NCBI GenBank assembly: GCA_029935455.1
Contig: JAOZKI010000001.1
Span: 1 to 64,000 of the forward strand
Reading direction: 5' to 3'
DNA: 64,000 nt
DNA from: Lysobacterales bacterium
GTDB lineage: Bacteria > Pseudomonadota > Gammaproteobacteria > Xanthomonadales > SZUA-36
In this document: positions 38,118 to 47,475 of the stretch, in pieces
Layout: each line of letters starts with the position of its first letter
Numbering within the stretch: position 1 is the stretch's first letter
Made by a program: the position numbers and the translations under genes
Notes under the pieces: model-generated
The model's input: only the letters and a program-made list of their open reading frames with translations
The model's database searches: none
What the model was told of the DNA's origin: nothing

Positions 38118-38978
38118 ACACTCGCCTTCAGGACGCGCACGAAAGCGCTTGTAGGGCCATAGATATTGCTCCGGGTCGAGGGCAACAATCTGCTCGACAC
38201 CCCGATTAACGGCCGCTATGGCCGTGTCCAGATCATCGCTGTAGATGGCCTCCGGCGCCGGCAGAATATGGGTTTGAAAGCGCCCGCCGGGCAAGCGCAC
38301 GCAGCCTGCAAATACGGCTTTGGCGCCGGTGCGCTGAAGCAGCCGCGGCACGATCACCCCGGTCAGAGCCGCCACCCCGAAGAAGGGTGCAAAGCGGCCG
38401 TCGCCGGCGCGCGGCTCCTGATCCGGCAACACCCCCACGGCCTGCCCTGCGCGCAGCTGATCCATCAGGGCTTTCAGGCCGCGCCGGTTAGCCGGCACCA
38501 GCTGCGCGCCAAAGCGGCTGCGGCGCTCGGCCAGCAACTGGTTCAGCGCCGCGTTGCTGCCCGGCTTGTAGAGTGTGGCGCCGAGCCTGTCAGACATGGC
38601 CAGACCCAGCAGTTCCCAGGCGCCATAGTGAGGGGCCAGAAACAGCACGCCCTGCCCCCCGGCCATGGCCTCATCCAGCAGTTCCATACCCACAGGTGGC
38701 TCAAACACGCTCTCAAAGCGCGGTCGTGACCAGTACCAGCTAACGCCCACTTCCAGCGCGTTACAGGCATAGTGGTACAGAGAACGACGCGCACGTTGCT
38801 CCTGCTCAGACTGACTCAGTTCTGGGGCGCAGAGGCCTACATTGACGCGCGCCACCCCTCGCAGACGGCCGGACAGGTGCCAAATCAGCCAGGCCAGCGG
38901 CCGCGCCAGCCAGCCGCTAACGCGCGGCGGCCACAGGCTGGTCAGCCAGGCAAAAAACGCCAGCAGTCGCGCGCTCAT
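38106..38978 (-). CDS. Lipid A biosynthesis acyltransferase (LpxL/HtrB family)
   Basis: This 290-residue inner-membrane acyltransferase adds a secondary acyl chain to lipid A. It has a hydrophobic N-terminal anchor (LIWHLSG region) and the catalytic HX4E motif in LAPHYGAWELLGLAM. The family blocks LYKPGSNAALNQLLAERRSRFGA, GVLPDQEP and FFGVAALTGVIVPRLLQ follow. The acyl chain and acceptor step cannot be predicted, so no symbol beyond the family is given. The enzyme implies an outer membrane with lipopolysaccharide. It is divergent from dtd. Confidence 0.88.
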   Translation of the reverse strand: MSARLLAFFAWLTSLWPPRVSGWLARPLAWLIWHLSGRLRGVARVNVGLCAPELSQSEQEQRARRSLYHYACNALEVGVSWYWSRPRFESVFEPPVGMELLDEAMAGGQGVLFLAPHYGAWELLGLAMSDRLGATLYKPGSNAALNQLLAERRSRFGAQLVPANRRGLKALMDQLRAGQAVGVLPDQEPRAGDGRFAPFFGVAALTGVIVPRLLQRTGAKAVFAGCVRLPGGRFQTHILPAPEAIYSDDLDTAIAAVNRGVEQIVALDPEQYLWPYKRFRARPEGECSVY

Positions 38979-39069
38979 GAGGGCGCACGCCAGCGCTGGG
39001 GCTCACACCGACTGACTGCTAGAATGAGCGGCCGCAGCGACGGTGATAAGAACGAATTTGGGGTGCATG

Positions 39070-39540
39070 ATGATTGCATTGCTGCAAAGAGTATCGGAAG
39101 CCAGCGTCAGTGTGAAAGCCGCCGCCGGTGAACGGCCCCTGGGCGCGATCCATTCAGGCCTGCTGGTGTTGCTCGGCGTCGAGCGCGGTGACGGCCCCGC
39201 CCAGGCGGATCGTTTGCTGCAACGGCTGCTGGCTTACCGCGTATTTGGTGACGCCCAGGGACGCATGAACCTCAATCTCCAGCAAGCCGGAGGCGAATTG
39301 CTGCTGGTACCCCAGTTCACCCTCGCGGCCGATACGCGCAGCGGCAACCGACCCGGCTTTTCCACAGCTGCCGAGCCCGCGCTGGGCGAGGAACTTTTCG
39401 ACTACCTGCTCGCGCAGGCGCGGCAGGCGCTGGGGCACTGCGCCGCGGGCGAGTTCGGAGCGGATATGCTGGTGCGACTGACCAATGACGGGCCCGTGAC
39501 TTTTCATCTGCGGGTTCCACCGCCCGGGGCGGCAACATGA
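39070..39540 (+). CDS. dtd: D-aminoacyl-tRNA deacylase
   Basis: Dtd hydrolyses D-amino acids and glycine from mischarged tRNA, enforcing chirality. The 156-residue protein starts [15 protein letters not shown]. It has VLLGVERGD, the active-site loop [19 protein letters not shown], and the cis-Gly-Pro motif NDGPVTFHL. Two adjacent ATGs (39067 and 39070) are possible; the second has better spacing from GGGG at 39060-39063. The stop overlaps the start of the next gene by four bases. Confidence 0.95.
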   Translation: MIALLQRVSEASVSVKAAAGERPLGAIHSGLLVLLGVERGDGPAQADRLLQRLLAYRVFGDAQGRMNLNLQQAGGELLLVPQFTLAADTRSGNRPGFSTAAEPALGEELFDYLLAQARQALGHCAAGEFGADMLVRLTNDGPVTFHLRVPPPGAAT

Positions 39541-40172
39541 TTCAAACCCTTTTGGGCTGGCTGGGGATCTCGGTTTTTGCCGTATCCGGTGTGCTGGTCG
39601 CCAGCCGCCATGGTCTCGACTGGGTGGGCGCGCTGGTGCTGGCTGCCATGACAGCCATCGGTGGCGGGACGATCCGCGACCTGCTGCTGGACCGCAACGT
39701 GTTCTGGCTCAGTGACACCTCGAACCTGTGGGTAATCCTCGTCACCACGACGCTGACCATCATTTATCTGCGCCGCTTCAGTCCACCCCACGGGCTGCTG
39801 CGGGTAGCCGATGCGCTCGGACTTGCGCTGTTCGCCATTCTTGGCGCCAAAGTGGCTGAGGATGCTGGCGCATCGCCGATGATTGTCGTGACCATGGGCG
39901 TCATCACCGGCGTGGCCGGCGGCGCCATACGCGATACACTGGTGGGCGAGATACCCATGATCTTTCGCCCTACGGAAACCATCTATTCCACAGCCTGCGT
40001 TGCAGGTATTCTGTGCTACCTGGGACTGCGTGAAATCGGCGCAGATGATAATTGGGCCACGGTGGCCGGCATCGGCTGCATTGCCAGCCTGCGCATCATC
40101 GCCATCGTCAGGAAAATTCGACTACCGGCCATCAGAACCAGGTCCCCCGAGGACCAGTCGTCGACGGAGTGA
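39537..40172 (+). CDS. TRIC-family (UPF0126/YicG-like) membrane protein
   Basis: This 211-residue integral membrane protein has about seven hydrophobic segments and an internal duplication. The [13 protein letters not shown] motif in the first half is mirrored by [14 protein letters not shown] in the second. This is the signature of the UPF0126/YadS/YicG family, related to trimeric intracellular cation channels and proposed in bacteria to move cations or glycine. It is translationally coupled to dtd. The substrate is not predictable from sequence. Confidence 0.87.
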   Translation: MIQTLLGWLGISVFAVSGVLVASRHGLDWVGALVLAAMTAIGGGTIRDLLLDRNVFWLSDTSNLWVILVTTTLTIIYLRRFSPPHGLLRVADALGLALFAILGAKVAEDAGASPMIVVTMGVITGVAGGAIRDTLVGEIPMIFRPTETIYSTACVAGILCYLGLREIGADDNWATVAGIGCIASLRIIAIVRKIRLPAIRTRSPEDQSSTE

Positions 40173-40180
40173 AGTGAATC

Positions 40181-40591
40181 ATGTTTCGATCAACCAGCCT
40201 GCTGCTTATGCTGCTCCTGTCACTGGTGGCTGTGCCCGCAGCCGCCCAGGAAGACCCGTCTCCAGTCAGCACCCGTGAGCAGGTCGAGCAAGAGCTCGCT
40301 GACATCAAGACCCAACTCACCCTGAGCGACTATCAGTGGACCCAGGTAGAGATGATTCTCAAGAGCAGCATCCGTGAGCGCGTGGCCATCGCCAAGCGCT
40401 ATGGACTCGAAGACGGGGGCGTCGAGGCTCTGGAAGGCAAGGAAAAGCGGGCATTGAAGCGCGAAATCAAAAGCAGCCGCAAGTTTGCCGAGCAGCGCAT
40501 GAAGCGCTTTCTCAGCAAGGATCAGATGAAAGAATTCAAAGCGCTGCAGGAACGCATTGACAGCCGGCTACTGGAGCAGATCGAACCATAG
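40181..40591 (+). CDS. Small periplasmic protein, Spy/LTxxQ-like
   Basis: This 136-residue protein has a clear signal peptide (LLLMLLLSLVAVPAAAQ) and a charged, mostly helical mature part. LTLSDYQWTQVEMIL and FLSKDQMKEFKALQERI recall the paired LTxxQ-like motifs of Spy/CpxP periplasmic chaperones, but the match is loose. It lies eight bases after the TRIC-family gene and nine bases before the stop of the convergent ntrC. The function is unknown; a role as a periplasmic chaperone or metal-responsive protein is only a suggestion. Confidence 0.65.
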   Translation: MFRSTSLLLMLLLSLVAVPAAAQEDPSPVSTREQVEQELADIKTQLTLSDYQWTQVEMILKSSIRERVAIAKRYGLEDGGVEALEGKEKRALKREIKSSRKFAEQRMKRFLSKDQMKEFKALQERIDSRLLEQIEP

Positions 40592-40600
40592 GCAGACCGG

Positions 40601-41989
40601 CTAGCCTTCGAGCTCCTTGAGCTTACGGGTCAACGTGTTGCGCCCCACGCCCAACAAGCGGGCGGCCTCGATGCGTTTGCCGCCCGTATGCTCCAGCGCC
40701 ACCTCAAACAGCACCTGCTCCATGGCATCACGGGCCGCGGGCAAGAGATCAGGCGAACCGTTACGCACCGCTGCACCGGCCCAGTCACGCAGAGCGCTGC
40801 GCCAGTCGCCGGACGCCACGCCATCAGCCAGTTCATCAGATTCTTCAGGCGGCAGGTCTTCCGGGAAGATTTGCTCCCCAGGTGCCATCACGCACAGCTG
40901 GCGACACAGATTTTGCAGCTGACGAACGTTACCGGGCCAGCGCCGGGTGCGCAGGGCCCGCACCGTTTCCGGCCGCAGATGTTTACGTTCCAGACCCATT
41001 TCTCGTGCTGACTGGTTCAGAAAGTACCGCGCCAAAGGCTCGATATCATCCAGCCGTTCGCGCAGGGGCGGCAATTCCAGATTGATCACATTCAGGCGGT
41101 GGTAGAGGTCTTCCCGAAAGGTACCTGCGGCAATGTGCTTGTCCAGCTCCTGATGGGTCGCAGCAATAATGCGCACATCAGCCTGTAACAGATCGCGCCC
41201 ACCTACGCGGTAGTAATCGCCCTCAGCCAGCACACGCAAGAGCCGCGTTTGCAGCGGTAGCGGCATATCGCCAATTTCATCCAGAAACAGCGTGCCGCCG
41301 GCCGCTTCTTCAAAACGCCCGGCACGTTTACTGTGCGCCCCGGTAAAAGCGCCACGCTCGTGACCGAAGAGCTCAGATTCCAGCAGTTCATTGGGAATAG
41401 CGGCCGTGTTGATGGCCACGAAAGGACCATTGGCGCGCGGACTGTGGTCATGCAGGGCCCGGGCCACCACTTCCTTACCAGCACCGGTCTCGCCCGTGAT
41501 CAGTACGCTGATGGTAGATTTCGACAGGCGGCCGATGGTGCGAAAGATCTCCTGCATGGCGGCCGACTCACCAATCATCTGGTTCTCATCTGGCAGCCGC
41601 TCTACGGCTGCCGGCGCCTGCCGATCAGCCACCGCACTGGCCACCACCGACAAGACCTGCTCCAGATCGAAAGGCTTGGGCAGGTAGTCAAAGACCCCCT
41701 GCTGGAAGGCACTGACGGCCTGATCCAGATCCGAGAAACCGGTCATGGCGATCACGGGAATATTGCGCTGCTCCTCGCGCAGTGTATCCAGCACGGACAG
41801 GCCGTCAGCGTCTGGCAGGCGAATATCGGTCAGAATCACATCGGGCGAGTCCTCTGCCAGCGCCTCATGCAGCGCGCCGACGCTGGCATAGCTGGCGACC
41901 GCGTAGCCGGCTTTCGACAGCGCCCGCTCGAGCACGAAGCGAATGGAATCATCATCATCCGTGATCCAGGCCCGCGCTTGCTGAGTCAT
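40601..41989 (-). CDS. ntrC: Nitrogen regulation response regulator NtrC
   Basis: NtrC is the sigma-54 activator that switches on nitrogen-assimilation genes when phosphorylated by NtrB. The 462-residue protein has a receiver with acidic DDDD near residue 11 and phospho-Asp in [13 protein letters not shown]. The complete AAA+ domain has Walker [12 protein letters not shown], the GAFTGAH loop after SELFGHERG, Walker [13 protein letters not shown], and [12 protein letters not shown] Fis-type HTH ends the protein ([20 protein letters not shown]). It overlaps ntrB by four bases. Its targets should include the sites upstream of glnA at 45363-45409. Confidence 0.96.
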   Translation of the reverse strand: MTQQARAWITDDDDSIRFVLERALSKAGYAVASYASVGALHEALAEDSPDVILTDIRLPDADGLSVLDTLREEQRNIPVIAMTGFSDLDQAVSAFQQGVFDYLPKPFDLEQVLSVVASAVADRQAPAAVERLPDENQMIGESAAMQEIFRTIGRLSKSTISVLITGETGAGKEVVARALHDHSPRANGPFVAINTAAIPNELLESELFGHERGAFTGAHSKRAGRFEEAAGGTLFLDEIGDMPLPLQTRLLRVLAEGDYYRVGGRDLLQADVRIIAATHQELDKHIAAGTFREDLYHRLNVINLELPPLRERLDDIEPLARYFLNQSAREMGLERKHLRPETVRALRTRRWPGNVRQLQNLCRQLCVMAPGEQIFPEDLPPEESDELADGVASGDWRSALRDWAGAAVRNGSPDLLPAARDAMEQVLFEVALEHTGGKRIEAARLLGVGRNTLTRKLKELEG

Positions 41990-43011
41990 GCGGCATTCTC
42001 CTCAGGCGCGGCCTGATGTTGCGCGGGCACCGGCAAGTGCAGGGAAAAGCGACTGCCCCGGGACAGGGCTTCATAGGTCACCAGACCACCATGATCCGCA
42101 GCGATCTGCTGCACCAGGGCTAAACCCAAACCCGTTCCATCTCGTCGGCTGGTGACCATGGGCAAAAACAGTAGCGGGCGTAGCTTTTCAGGCACGCCGG
42201 GTCCATCGTCGCTGATGTCCATGCGCATGACCGTACCGTGCGCGGCATCCAACAGCGCCGATCCTAACTCTATGCGGGTACGAATCCTTAGCGTTCGGGC
42301 GCCAGATTGCAGCGCATTGCGCAGCAGATTCAGGAACAGCTGGCGCAGCGCTGCTTCATCACCCCGCAACGCGGGAATGCTCGGGTCGTAATCGCGCTCG
42401 ATACGCAGCGTGGCATCCTCAGAAGCCAGCAACTCAAGCGCCTCCTGCAGGCATCGGTGTACGTCGAAATCCTGGGGCTGCGTTTCCGGCTGCCAGAAGC
42501 GCTTGATCAACTCATCGATCCGGTCCACCTCCCGCATGATCATGTGCGCCAGGGTGCCCAGTTCCTGATTGCCCAACTCATCAGCCATCATTTGGGCGGC
42601 ACCGCGAATGCCACCCAGGGGGTTACGGATTTCGTGACCGAGATTACGTCGCAGCAGATCCATCAGACCCGTTTGCACCTCAACCTGCTGTAACTGACGC
42701 TGCTGGCGGTTCCAGCGCTGGGAATGAAACTCCAGCAGGAAGCGTTGATCTGTTAAGCGGCGAATGGTGCAGTCGTAGCGCCCTCCGGGAAGCGGACAAT
42801 CGTGCAGTCGGCGGGGGCGGTCGTCTGCGCCGGTGGCGTCCAGTGCAGCAGGCAATGCATCGGCCACACCGGACAGGGCGGGCAAAGACAAGCCCAAGAG
42901 ACGCTCCCGGCTTGCGCCCAGGCATTCTTCGGCGGCCGCGTTAGCGGCTGTGATGCGTTGCGCGGCGTCCAGTTCCAGAACAGCAGTATCGAGCTCATCG
43001 AGTTGGATCAT
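41986..43011 (-). CDS. ntrB: Nitrogen regulation sensor kinase NtrB
   Basis: NtrB is the cytoplasmic kinase and phosphatase for NtrC, controlled by PII protein. The 341-residue protein has an N-terminal PAS domain (LDTAVLELDAAQRITAANAAAEE), the HisKA motif NLGHEIRNPLGGIRGAAQ with the phospho-His, then the ATPase domain with LFLNLLRNALQSGA, DDGPGVPEKLRP and GTGLGLALVQQI. It has no transmembrane segment. The order glnA, DUF4124 gene, ntrB, ntrC, all on one strand, is typical. Confidence 0.95.
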   Translation of the reverse strand: MIQLDELDTAVLELDAAQRITAANAAAEECLGASRERLLGLSLPALSGVADALPAALDATGADDRPRRLHDCPLPGGRYDCTIRRLTDQRFLLEFHSQRWNRQQRQLQQVEVQTGLMDLLRRNLGHEIRNPLGGIRGAAQMMADELGNQELGTLAHMIMREVDRIDELIKRFWQPETQPQDFDVHRCLQEALELLASEDATLRIERDYDPSIPALRGDEAALRQLFLNLLRNALQSGARTLRIRTRIELGSALLDAAHGTVMRMDISDDGPGVPEKLRPLLFLPMVTSRRDGTGLGLALVQQIAADHGGLVTYEALSRGSRFSLHLPVPAQHQAAPEENAA

Positions 43012-43038
43012 GGACGCCTTTTCATTGCTTGTCGGCGT

Positions 43039-43623
43039 CTAGCCGCCGCCCAGGGGTACGGCGCGCTGCTGCCGAACGCTCTGCTGGTGAATATTGAAGG
43101 GCACGGCATCCGTAGTGGCGATGACGCGGTTCTCACTGTCCAGTAATTCGGCACGGGCCTGATGCAGACCGCGATCCAGCCGTTCCGTGGTGTAGGTGGC
43201 CGCTCGCGACGGCGCACTGGGTACATCATCGACATAAAACACGACCTGCATACCGTCCATCAGTGGCTCACCGGCATCCCAGGCCAGCGTGGCAATGTTA
43301 CCCGTACCCCAGTAGTCCTGATTGGGGGCCGGGCTGACCAGGCGAAAGGCACGATAGCGACGACGCATCTGATCAACAGTCATGCCATCTTGCGGGCCAG
43401 TCTGTGCAGCTGCTGCACTCACGGGGGGCGCGTAAGTTACTGCCTCCACAACGGACAGTTCACGCAGCCTGATCGGCTTGGCGTCCGGCGTGGGCTGGCG
43501 GTCCGTATAGACCGTATTGCCATCCTTGTCGACGGTCCGGTAGATGTTGTCGGCGGAAGCGGAAACAGCCAGCGCCCCGGTCACTAACATGATGATCAGA
43601 CTTTTTTTGATGCAAACGTTCAT
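43039..43623 (-). CDS. DUF4124 domain exported protein
   Basis: This 194-residue protein starts MNVCIKKSLIIMLVTGALAVSASA, a signal peptide. The mature N-terminus carries the short DUF4124 motif IYRTVDKDGNTVYTDRQP. A further domain of about 100 residues follows (AFRLVSPAPNQDYWGTGNIA, then DGMQVVFYVDDVP and TYTTERLDRGLHQARAEL) that looks like a beta-sandwich. Function is unknown. The gene sits between glnA and ntrB, its usual place in many gammaproteobacteria. The ATG at 43623 is preferred to an in-frame ATG at 43716 because it gives a clean signal peptide. Confidence 0.88.
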   Translation of the reverse strand: MNVCIKKSLIIMLVTGALAVSASADNIYRTVDKDGNTVYTDRQPTPDAKPIRLRELSVVEAVTYAPPVSAAAAQTGPQDGMTVDQMRRRYRAFRLVSPAPNQDYWGTGNIATLAWDAGEPLMDGMQVVFYVDDVPSAPSRAATYTTERLDRGLHQARAELLDSENRVIATTDAVPFNIHQQSVRQQRAVPLGGG

Positions 43624-43726
43624 GGTCCCCACTCCCTGCCTGTCGGTATGCTCGCCCGACCCAGCATGGGTGGCCTTGTAATGACCGGGCCGCCGCCAGC
43701 GCGACGACCCGATCACATACCGCTTA

Positions 43727-45136
43727 CTAGCAAGAATAGTACATGTCGAATTCGATCGGATGGGTGGTCATGCGGAACCGCTGCACTTCCTCCATCTTCA
43801 GCTCGATATAGGCATCGATCATGTCATCGCTGAACACTCCACCCGCCGTCAGGAAAGCGCGATCCTTATCCAGCGCTTCCAGCGCCTGATCCAGGCTGTG
43901 ACACACGGTGGGGATTTCCTGCTGTTCTTCGGCCGGCAGGTCGTATAGATCCTTGTCCATGGCCGAGCCCGGATCGATCTTGTTCTGGATCCCATCCAGA
44001 CCGGCCATCATCATGGCGGCAAAGGTGAAGTAGGCGTTTCCAGCCGGGTCACCGAAGCGAACCTCGATACGACGGGCCTTGGGGCTGCCCACGTGCGGGA
44101 TACGGATGGAAGCGGAGCGGTTACGGGCTGAATAGGCCAGCATAACCGGCGCTTCGAAGCCTGGCACCAGCCGCTTGTAGCTGTTGGTAGAGGCGTTTGC
44201 GAAGGCGTTAATGGCGCGCGCATGCTTGAAAATACCGCCGATGTACCAGAGCGCCATCTGCGACAGGCCGCCATACTCTTCACCACTGAACAGGTTGACG
44301 CCGTCCTTCACCAGAGACTGGTGCACGTGCATGCCTGATCCATTGTCCCCCACCAGCGGCTTGGGCATGAAAGTGGCCGTCTGGCCGTTGGCGGCGGCGA
44401 CATTGTGCACCGCATATTTCAGCAGCAGCATCTCGTCAGCCTTGCGCGTCAGGGTGCTGAACTTGGTGCCGATCTCACACTGGCCCGCCGTGCCCACTTC
44501 GTGGTGATGCACTTCCACTTCCACGCCCAGCGCTTCGATGACCTGACACATATCAGCGCGCAGGTTGTGCAGGGAATCCACCGGCGGAACCGGGAAATAA
44601 CCACCCTTCACGCGGGTGCGGTGACCGAGGTTACCGCCTTCGTACTCAGAACCCGTGTTCCAGCCTGCCTCTTCCGAATCAATCTGATAGAAGGCACCAC
44701 TGATGTCGTCGCCGAAGCGCACGTCATCGAAGACAAAGAATTCCGGCTCCGGACCAAACAGGGCCGTGTCCGCAATACCCGTAGACTTCAGGTAGGCTTC
44801 CGCGCGCTTGGCCAGCGAGCGCGGGCAACGATCGTAACCTTCCATGGTATCCGGCTCCAGCACATCGCAACGCAGCAGCAGCGTGCGGTGCTCGGAAAAC
44901 GGGTCCATCACTGCTGAATCCAGATCCGGCATCAAAACCATGTCCGACTCGTTAATGCCTTTCCAGCCCGCGATGGAGGAGCCGTCAAACATTTTGCCCT
45001 CTTCGAAGAAGTCATCATCGACCGCCGTGCTCGGCAGGGAAACGTGCTGCTCTTTACCTTTCGTGTCAACGAAGCGGAGGTCGATGAACTCGACGTCTTC
45101 TTCCTTCATGGTCTTCAGGATGTCTTTGCTGCTCAT
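43727..45136 (-). CDS. glnA: Glutamine synthetase type I
   Basis: GlnA makes glutamine from glutamate and ammonia. The 469-residue protein starts [20 protein letters not shown]. It has the signatures [29 protein letters not shown], the ATP-binding [17 protein letters not shown], and the adenylylation site with Tyr in [11 protein letters not shown]. This indicates a GSI-beta enzyme controlled by GlnE. The ATG at 45136 fits the family; an in-frame start at 45256 would cover the promoter. Upstream lie a sigma-54 promoter and two NtrC sites. Confidence 0.97.
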   Translation of the reverse strand: MSSKDILKTMKEEDVEFIDLRFVDTKGKEQHVSLPSTAVDDDFFEEGKMFDGSSIAGWKGINESDMVLMPDLDSAVMDPFSEHRTLLLRCDVLEPDTMEGYDRCPRSLAKRAEAYLKSTGIADTALFGPEPEFFVFDDVRFGDDISGAFYQIDSEEAGWNTGSEYEGGNLGHRTRVKGGYFPVPPVDSLHNLRADMCQVIEALGVEVEVHHHEVGTAGQCEIGTKFSTLTRKADEMLLLKYAVHNVAAANGQTATFMPKPLVGDNGSGMHVHQSLVKDGVNLFSGEEYGGLSQMALWYIGGIFKHARAINAFANASTNSYKRLVPGFEAPVMLAYSARNRSASIRIPHVGSPKARRIEVRFGDPAGNAYFTFAAMMMAGLDGIQNKIDPGSAMDKDLYDLPAEEQQEIPTVCHSLDQALEALDKDRAFLTAGGVFSDDMIDAYIELKMEEVQRFRMTTHPIEFDMYYSC

Positions 45137-45221
45137 TGCTCTTGATTCCTCATTGTGTAGCGTCAAGCGTTCTTGTTGCAGTGATGGTCGCCGGGCGACC
45201 CAAACTGGTTCGGTATGGTAA

Positions 45222-45238
45222 TGCAGGATTCGTACCAA
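45222..45238 (-). promoter_or_regulatory. Sigma-54 promoter of glnA
   Basis: On the minus strand the sequence TTGGTACGAATCCTGCA matches the sigma-54 consensus YTGGCACGN4TTGCW with two mismatches. It keeps the essential GG (-24) and GC (-12) at the correct 10-base spacing. Transcription would start near 45211, about 75 bases before the glnA ATG. Enhancer-like NtrC sites lie upstream. Confidence 0.75.
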
Positions 45239-45362
45239 GAAAGCACCCGCAGTCATCGAGGGATAAATGCTGGTTTTCGACGCTTTTCAATGGTTTTTTA
45301 CCGACGATCAAAGCGCCAGAGAAAACATGCAGCCGCAACTGACCCACGCCGACTCCAACGAA

Positions 45363-45379
45363 TGCACCATTTTGGCACA
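45363..45379 (-). promoter_or_regulatory. NtrC-binding site, proximal (imperfect)
   Basis: TGCACCATTTTGGCACA resembles the NtrC consensus TGCACC-N5-GGTGCA, with a conserved left half and a weaker right half. It lies about 160 bases upstream of the predicted glnA start and 30 bases from the stronger site. Confidence 0.55.
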
Positions 45380-45392
45380 GCCGTCGTTTTTA

Positions 45393-45409
45393 TGCACCCT
45401 TTTGGTGCT
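45393..45409 (-). promoter_or_regulatory. NtrC-binding site, distal (strong)
   Basis: TGCACCCTTTTGGTGCT contains a perfect GCACC-N5-GGTGC dyad, the NtrC recognition pattern. It is 30 bases from the second site, close to three helical turns, as in the E. coli glnA enhancer. It touches the stop codon of uppP. Confidence 0.75.
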
Positions 45410-46206
45410 TAGATGGCAAGACCGAGCAGCACCAGCCCCAGAGCGAGGCGGTAAACAATGAAAGGTAGCAGCCCCACACGACGCAGCAACGACAGAAAGG
45501 CAGCGATACAGAACCAGCCGGCCAGCGCGGCCAGCACAATAGCGGTAAGGAATTGACTCCAGGCCAGGGGCGAGCCGTGCATGGCGAGCGCCCAGCCACC
45601 GCGCACTCCGGCCAGGGCGATGACCGGCACGGACAATAAAAAGGAAAAACGCGCCGCCGCTTCTGGGGTGAGCTGCAGCCAGCGGCCCATGGTCAAGGTG
45701 GCACCGGAGCGGGATACACCGGGGATGAGCGCCAGGGTCTGCGCCAGACCGATAAGCATGCCATCGCGCAGCGTGAGCTCGCGTAGCGCCCGGGCCCGCG
45801 GGCGGTAGCGGTCCACCACCAGCAGCAGCAGGCCAAACAGTACCGTGGCCACGGCAATAACACGGACATTGCGCAGGTTGCCTGCAATCTGTTCGTAGAA
45901 CAATCCGCCCACCAGCACCACCGGCACCGTTCCCAGCACCAGGCACAGACCGACGCGCCGACGCTGACGCGTGACCGGATGGTCCGCAGGCTCCCGCCAG
46001 GCAGAGATTAAGCCACGGAAATCATGGCGAAAATAGACCAGGACGGCGATCAGCGTCCCTAAATGCACCGCCACGTCCAATTCCAGCCCCTGATCGGGCC
46101 AGTGAAACAGACGACTGACCAGAATCAGATGGGCCGAACTGGATACCGGCAGAAACTCGGTCAGGCCCTGAATCAGCGCCAGCACCGCGATTTGCAGCAG
46201 GGTCAT
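45409..46206 (-). CDS. uppP: Undecaprenyl-diphosphatase UppP/BacA
   Basis: UppP removes a phosphate from undecaprenyl pyrophosphate so that the lipid carrier can be reused for cell-wall synthesis. The 265-residue membrane protein has the family motifs QGLTEFLPVSSSAHLIL near the N-terminus with the catalytic Glu, and IPGVSRSGATLTMGR in the middle with the Ser-Arg pair. About eight membrane segments are present. It overlaps the sugar dehydrogenase gene by four bases. Confidence 0.95.
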   Translation of the reverse strand: MTLLQIAVLALIQGLTEFLPVSSSAHLILVSRLFHWPDQGLELDVAVHLGTLIAVLVYFRHDFRGLISAWREPADHPVTRQRRRVGLCLVLGTVPVVLVGGLFYEQIAGNLRNVRVIAVATVLFGLLLLVVDRYRPRARALRELTLRDGMLIGLAQTLALIPGVSRSGATLTMGRWLQLTPEAAARFSFLLSVPVIALAGVRGGWALAMHGSPLAWSQFLTAIVLAALAGWFCIAAFLSLLRRVGLLPFIVYRLALGLVLLGLAI

Positions 46207-47321
46207 GGTGCCCGCTGCGCCTCCGGGCTTCCCGCGTGGCTGATACGGTAGATCACACCGGCCTGGTCATCAGAAATCAGCAGCGCTCCGTCCGGCATGA
46301 CCAGCACATCATTCGGGCGTCCCCAGCTTTCCTCACCCTGCAGCCAGCCCTCAGCAAATACCTGTTGCCCAGTGACCGCACCGGCCGCATCCAGCTCAAC
46401 CATCTTCACCCGATAGCCGATCTTGTTGGTACGGTTCCAGCTGCCATGCTCCGCAATAAATATCTGGTTCCTATAGCGCGCCGGGAACATATCGCCGGTG
46501 TAGAAGGCCAACCCCAGGGGCGCCACATGCGGTCCGAGGCCGATTTCTGGCGGTGTGTAATCGGCACAGGCGCGACCGGCCCCAAACTCCGGATCCAGCG
46601 TGTCGCCCTGATGACAGTAAGGAAAGCCGAAATGCATGCCCTGTTTTGGTGCATGGTTCAGTTCACACTGCGGCATATCATCGCCCATCATGTCGCGACC
46701 ATTGTCCGTGAACCAGAGCTCATCGGTTTCCGGGTGGAAGGCCAGCCCCACGCTATTGCGCACACCATAGGCCCAGGTTTCCATGCTGCCGTCACTGATG
46801 TCCATGCGCCGGATTTCCGCGTAGCCGGCCTCATCACAGACATTGCACGGTGCCCCGACAGGCAACCAAAGATCGCCAGCGGGCCCAAAACGGATGTACT
46901 TCCAGCCATGATGACGGTCCGTTGGCAACGCATCACTCACCAGCACTGGCTCCGGCGGATGGTCCAGCCGCGATTCAATATGGTCATAGCGCAGCACCCG
47001 GCTAACCGCCGCCACATAGAGCGAACCGTCATGAAAGGCGATGCCTGACGGCATTTCCAGCCCTTCGGCCAGCAGCAGCACGCGATCGGCCTTCTGATCG
47101 CCATCATCATCGATCACCGCATGCACCTTGCCGGCCCGCCGGGACCCCACAAACAGGGTGCCCTGATCGCCCAGGGCCAGCTGGCGCGCATTGTCGACTT
47201 CGTCGGCGTAGACGCTGATCTCGAAACCTTCCGGCAGGGAGATCAGGTCCAGATCATATTCCGCATGCGCCGACAGCGGCACACACAGACCCAAGAACCA
47301 GTACAGGGAGAGTTTTTTCAT
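46203..47321 (-). CDS. PQQ-dependent sugar dehydrogenase (sorbosone dehydrogenase-like)
   Basis: This 372-residue exported protein has a signal peptide (MKKLSLYWFLGLCVPLSAHA) and a six-bladed beta-propeller. Recognisable blocks are LPEGFEISVYADEVDNARQL, LFVGSRRAGKVHAVID, GLAFHPETDELWFTDNGRDM and ESWGRPNDVLVMPDGALLISDD. They match the L-sorbosone/soluble glucose dehydrogenase-like family, which uses PQQ. It contains several Cys (CNVC, CELN, YCHQ, RACAD) that may form disulfides. The substrate is unknown and no PQQ synthesis genes are in the window. It is coupled to uppP by an overlap. Confidence 0.8.
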   Translation of the reverse strand: MKKLSLYWFLGLCVPLSAHAEYDLDLISLPEGFEISVYADEVDNARQLALGDQGTLFVGSRRAGKVHAVIDDDGDQKADRVLLLAEGLEMPSGIAFHDGSLYVAAVSRVLRYDHIESRLDHPPEPVLVSDALPTDRHHGWKYIRFGPAGDLWLPVGAPCNVCDEAGYAEIRRMDISDGSMETWAYGVRNSVGLAFHPETDELWFTDNGRDMMGDDMPQCELNHAPKQGMHFGFPYCHQGDTLDPEFGAGRACADYTPPEIGLGPHVAPLGLAFYTGDMFPARYRNQIFIAEHGSWNRTNKIGYRVKMVELDAAGAVTGQQVFAEGWLQGEESWGRPNDVLVMPDGALLISDDQAGVIYRISHAGSPEAQRAP

Positions 47322-47475
47322 GCGCCTATGGTACCGCACGCCGTGCACCCTACTGCAACGAGCAACTGCTTAACGGGCGGGAACTGCGACCCCTAGTAGA
47401 CATTTGGGTTAGACTAAGTGCTGGGGACGCATTGACGGTGCAACGGCCAGATCAATGCATGCGACAGGGGGAAAG

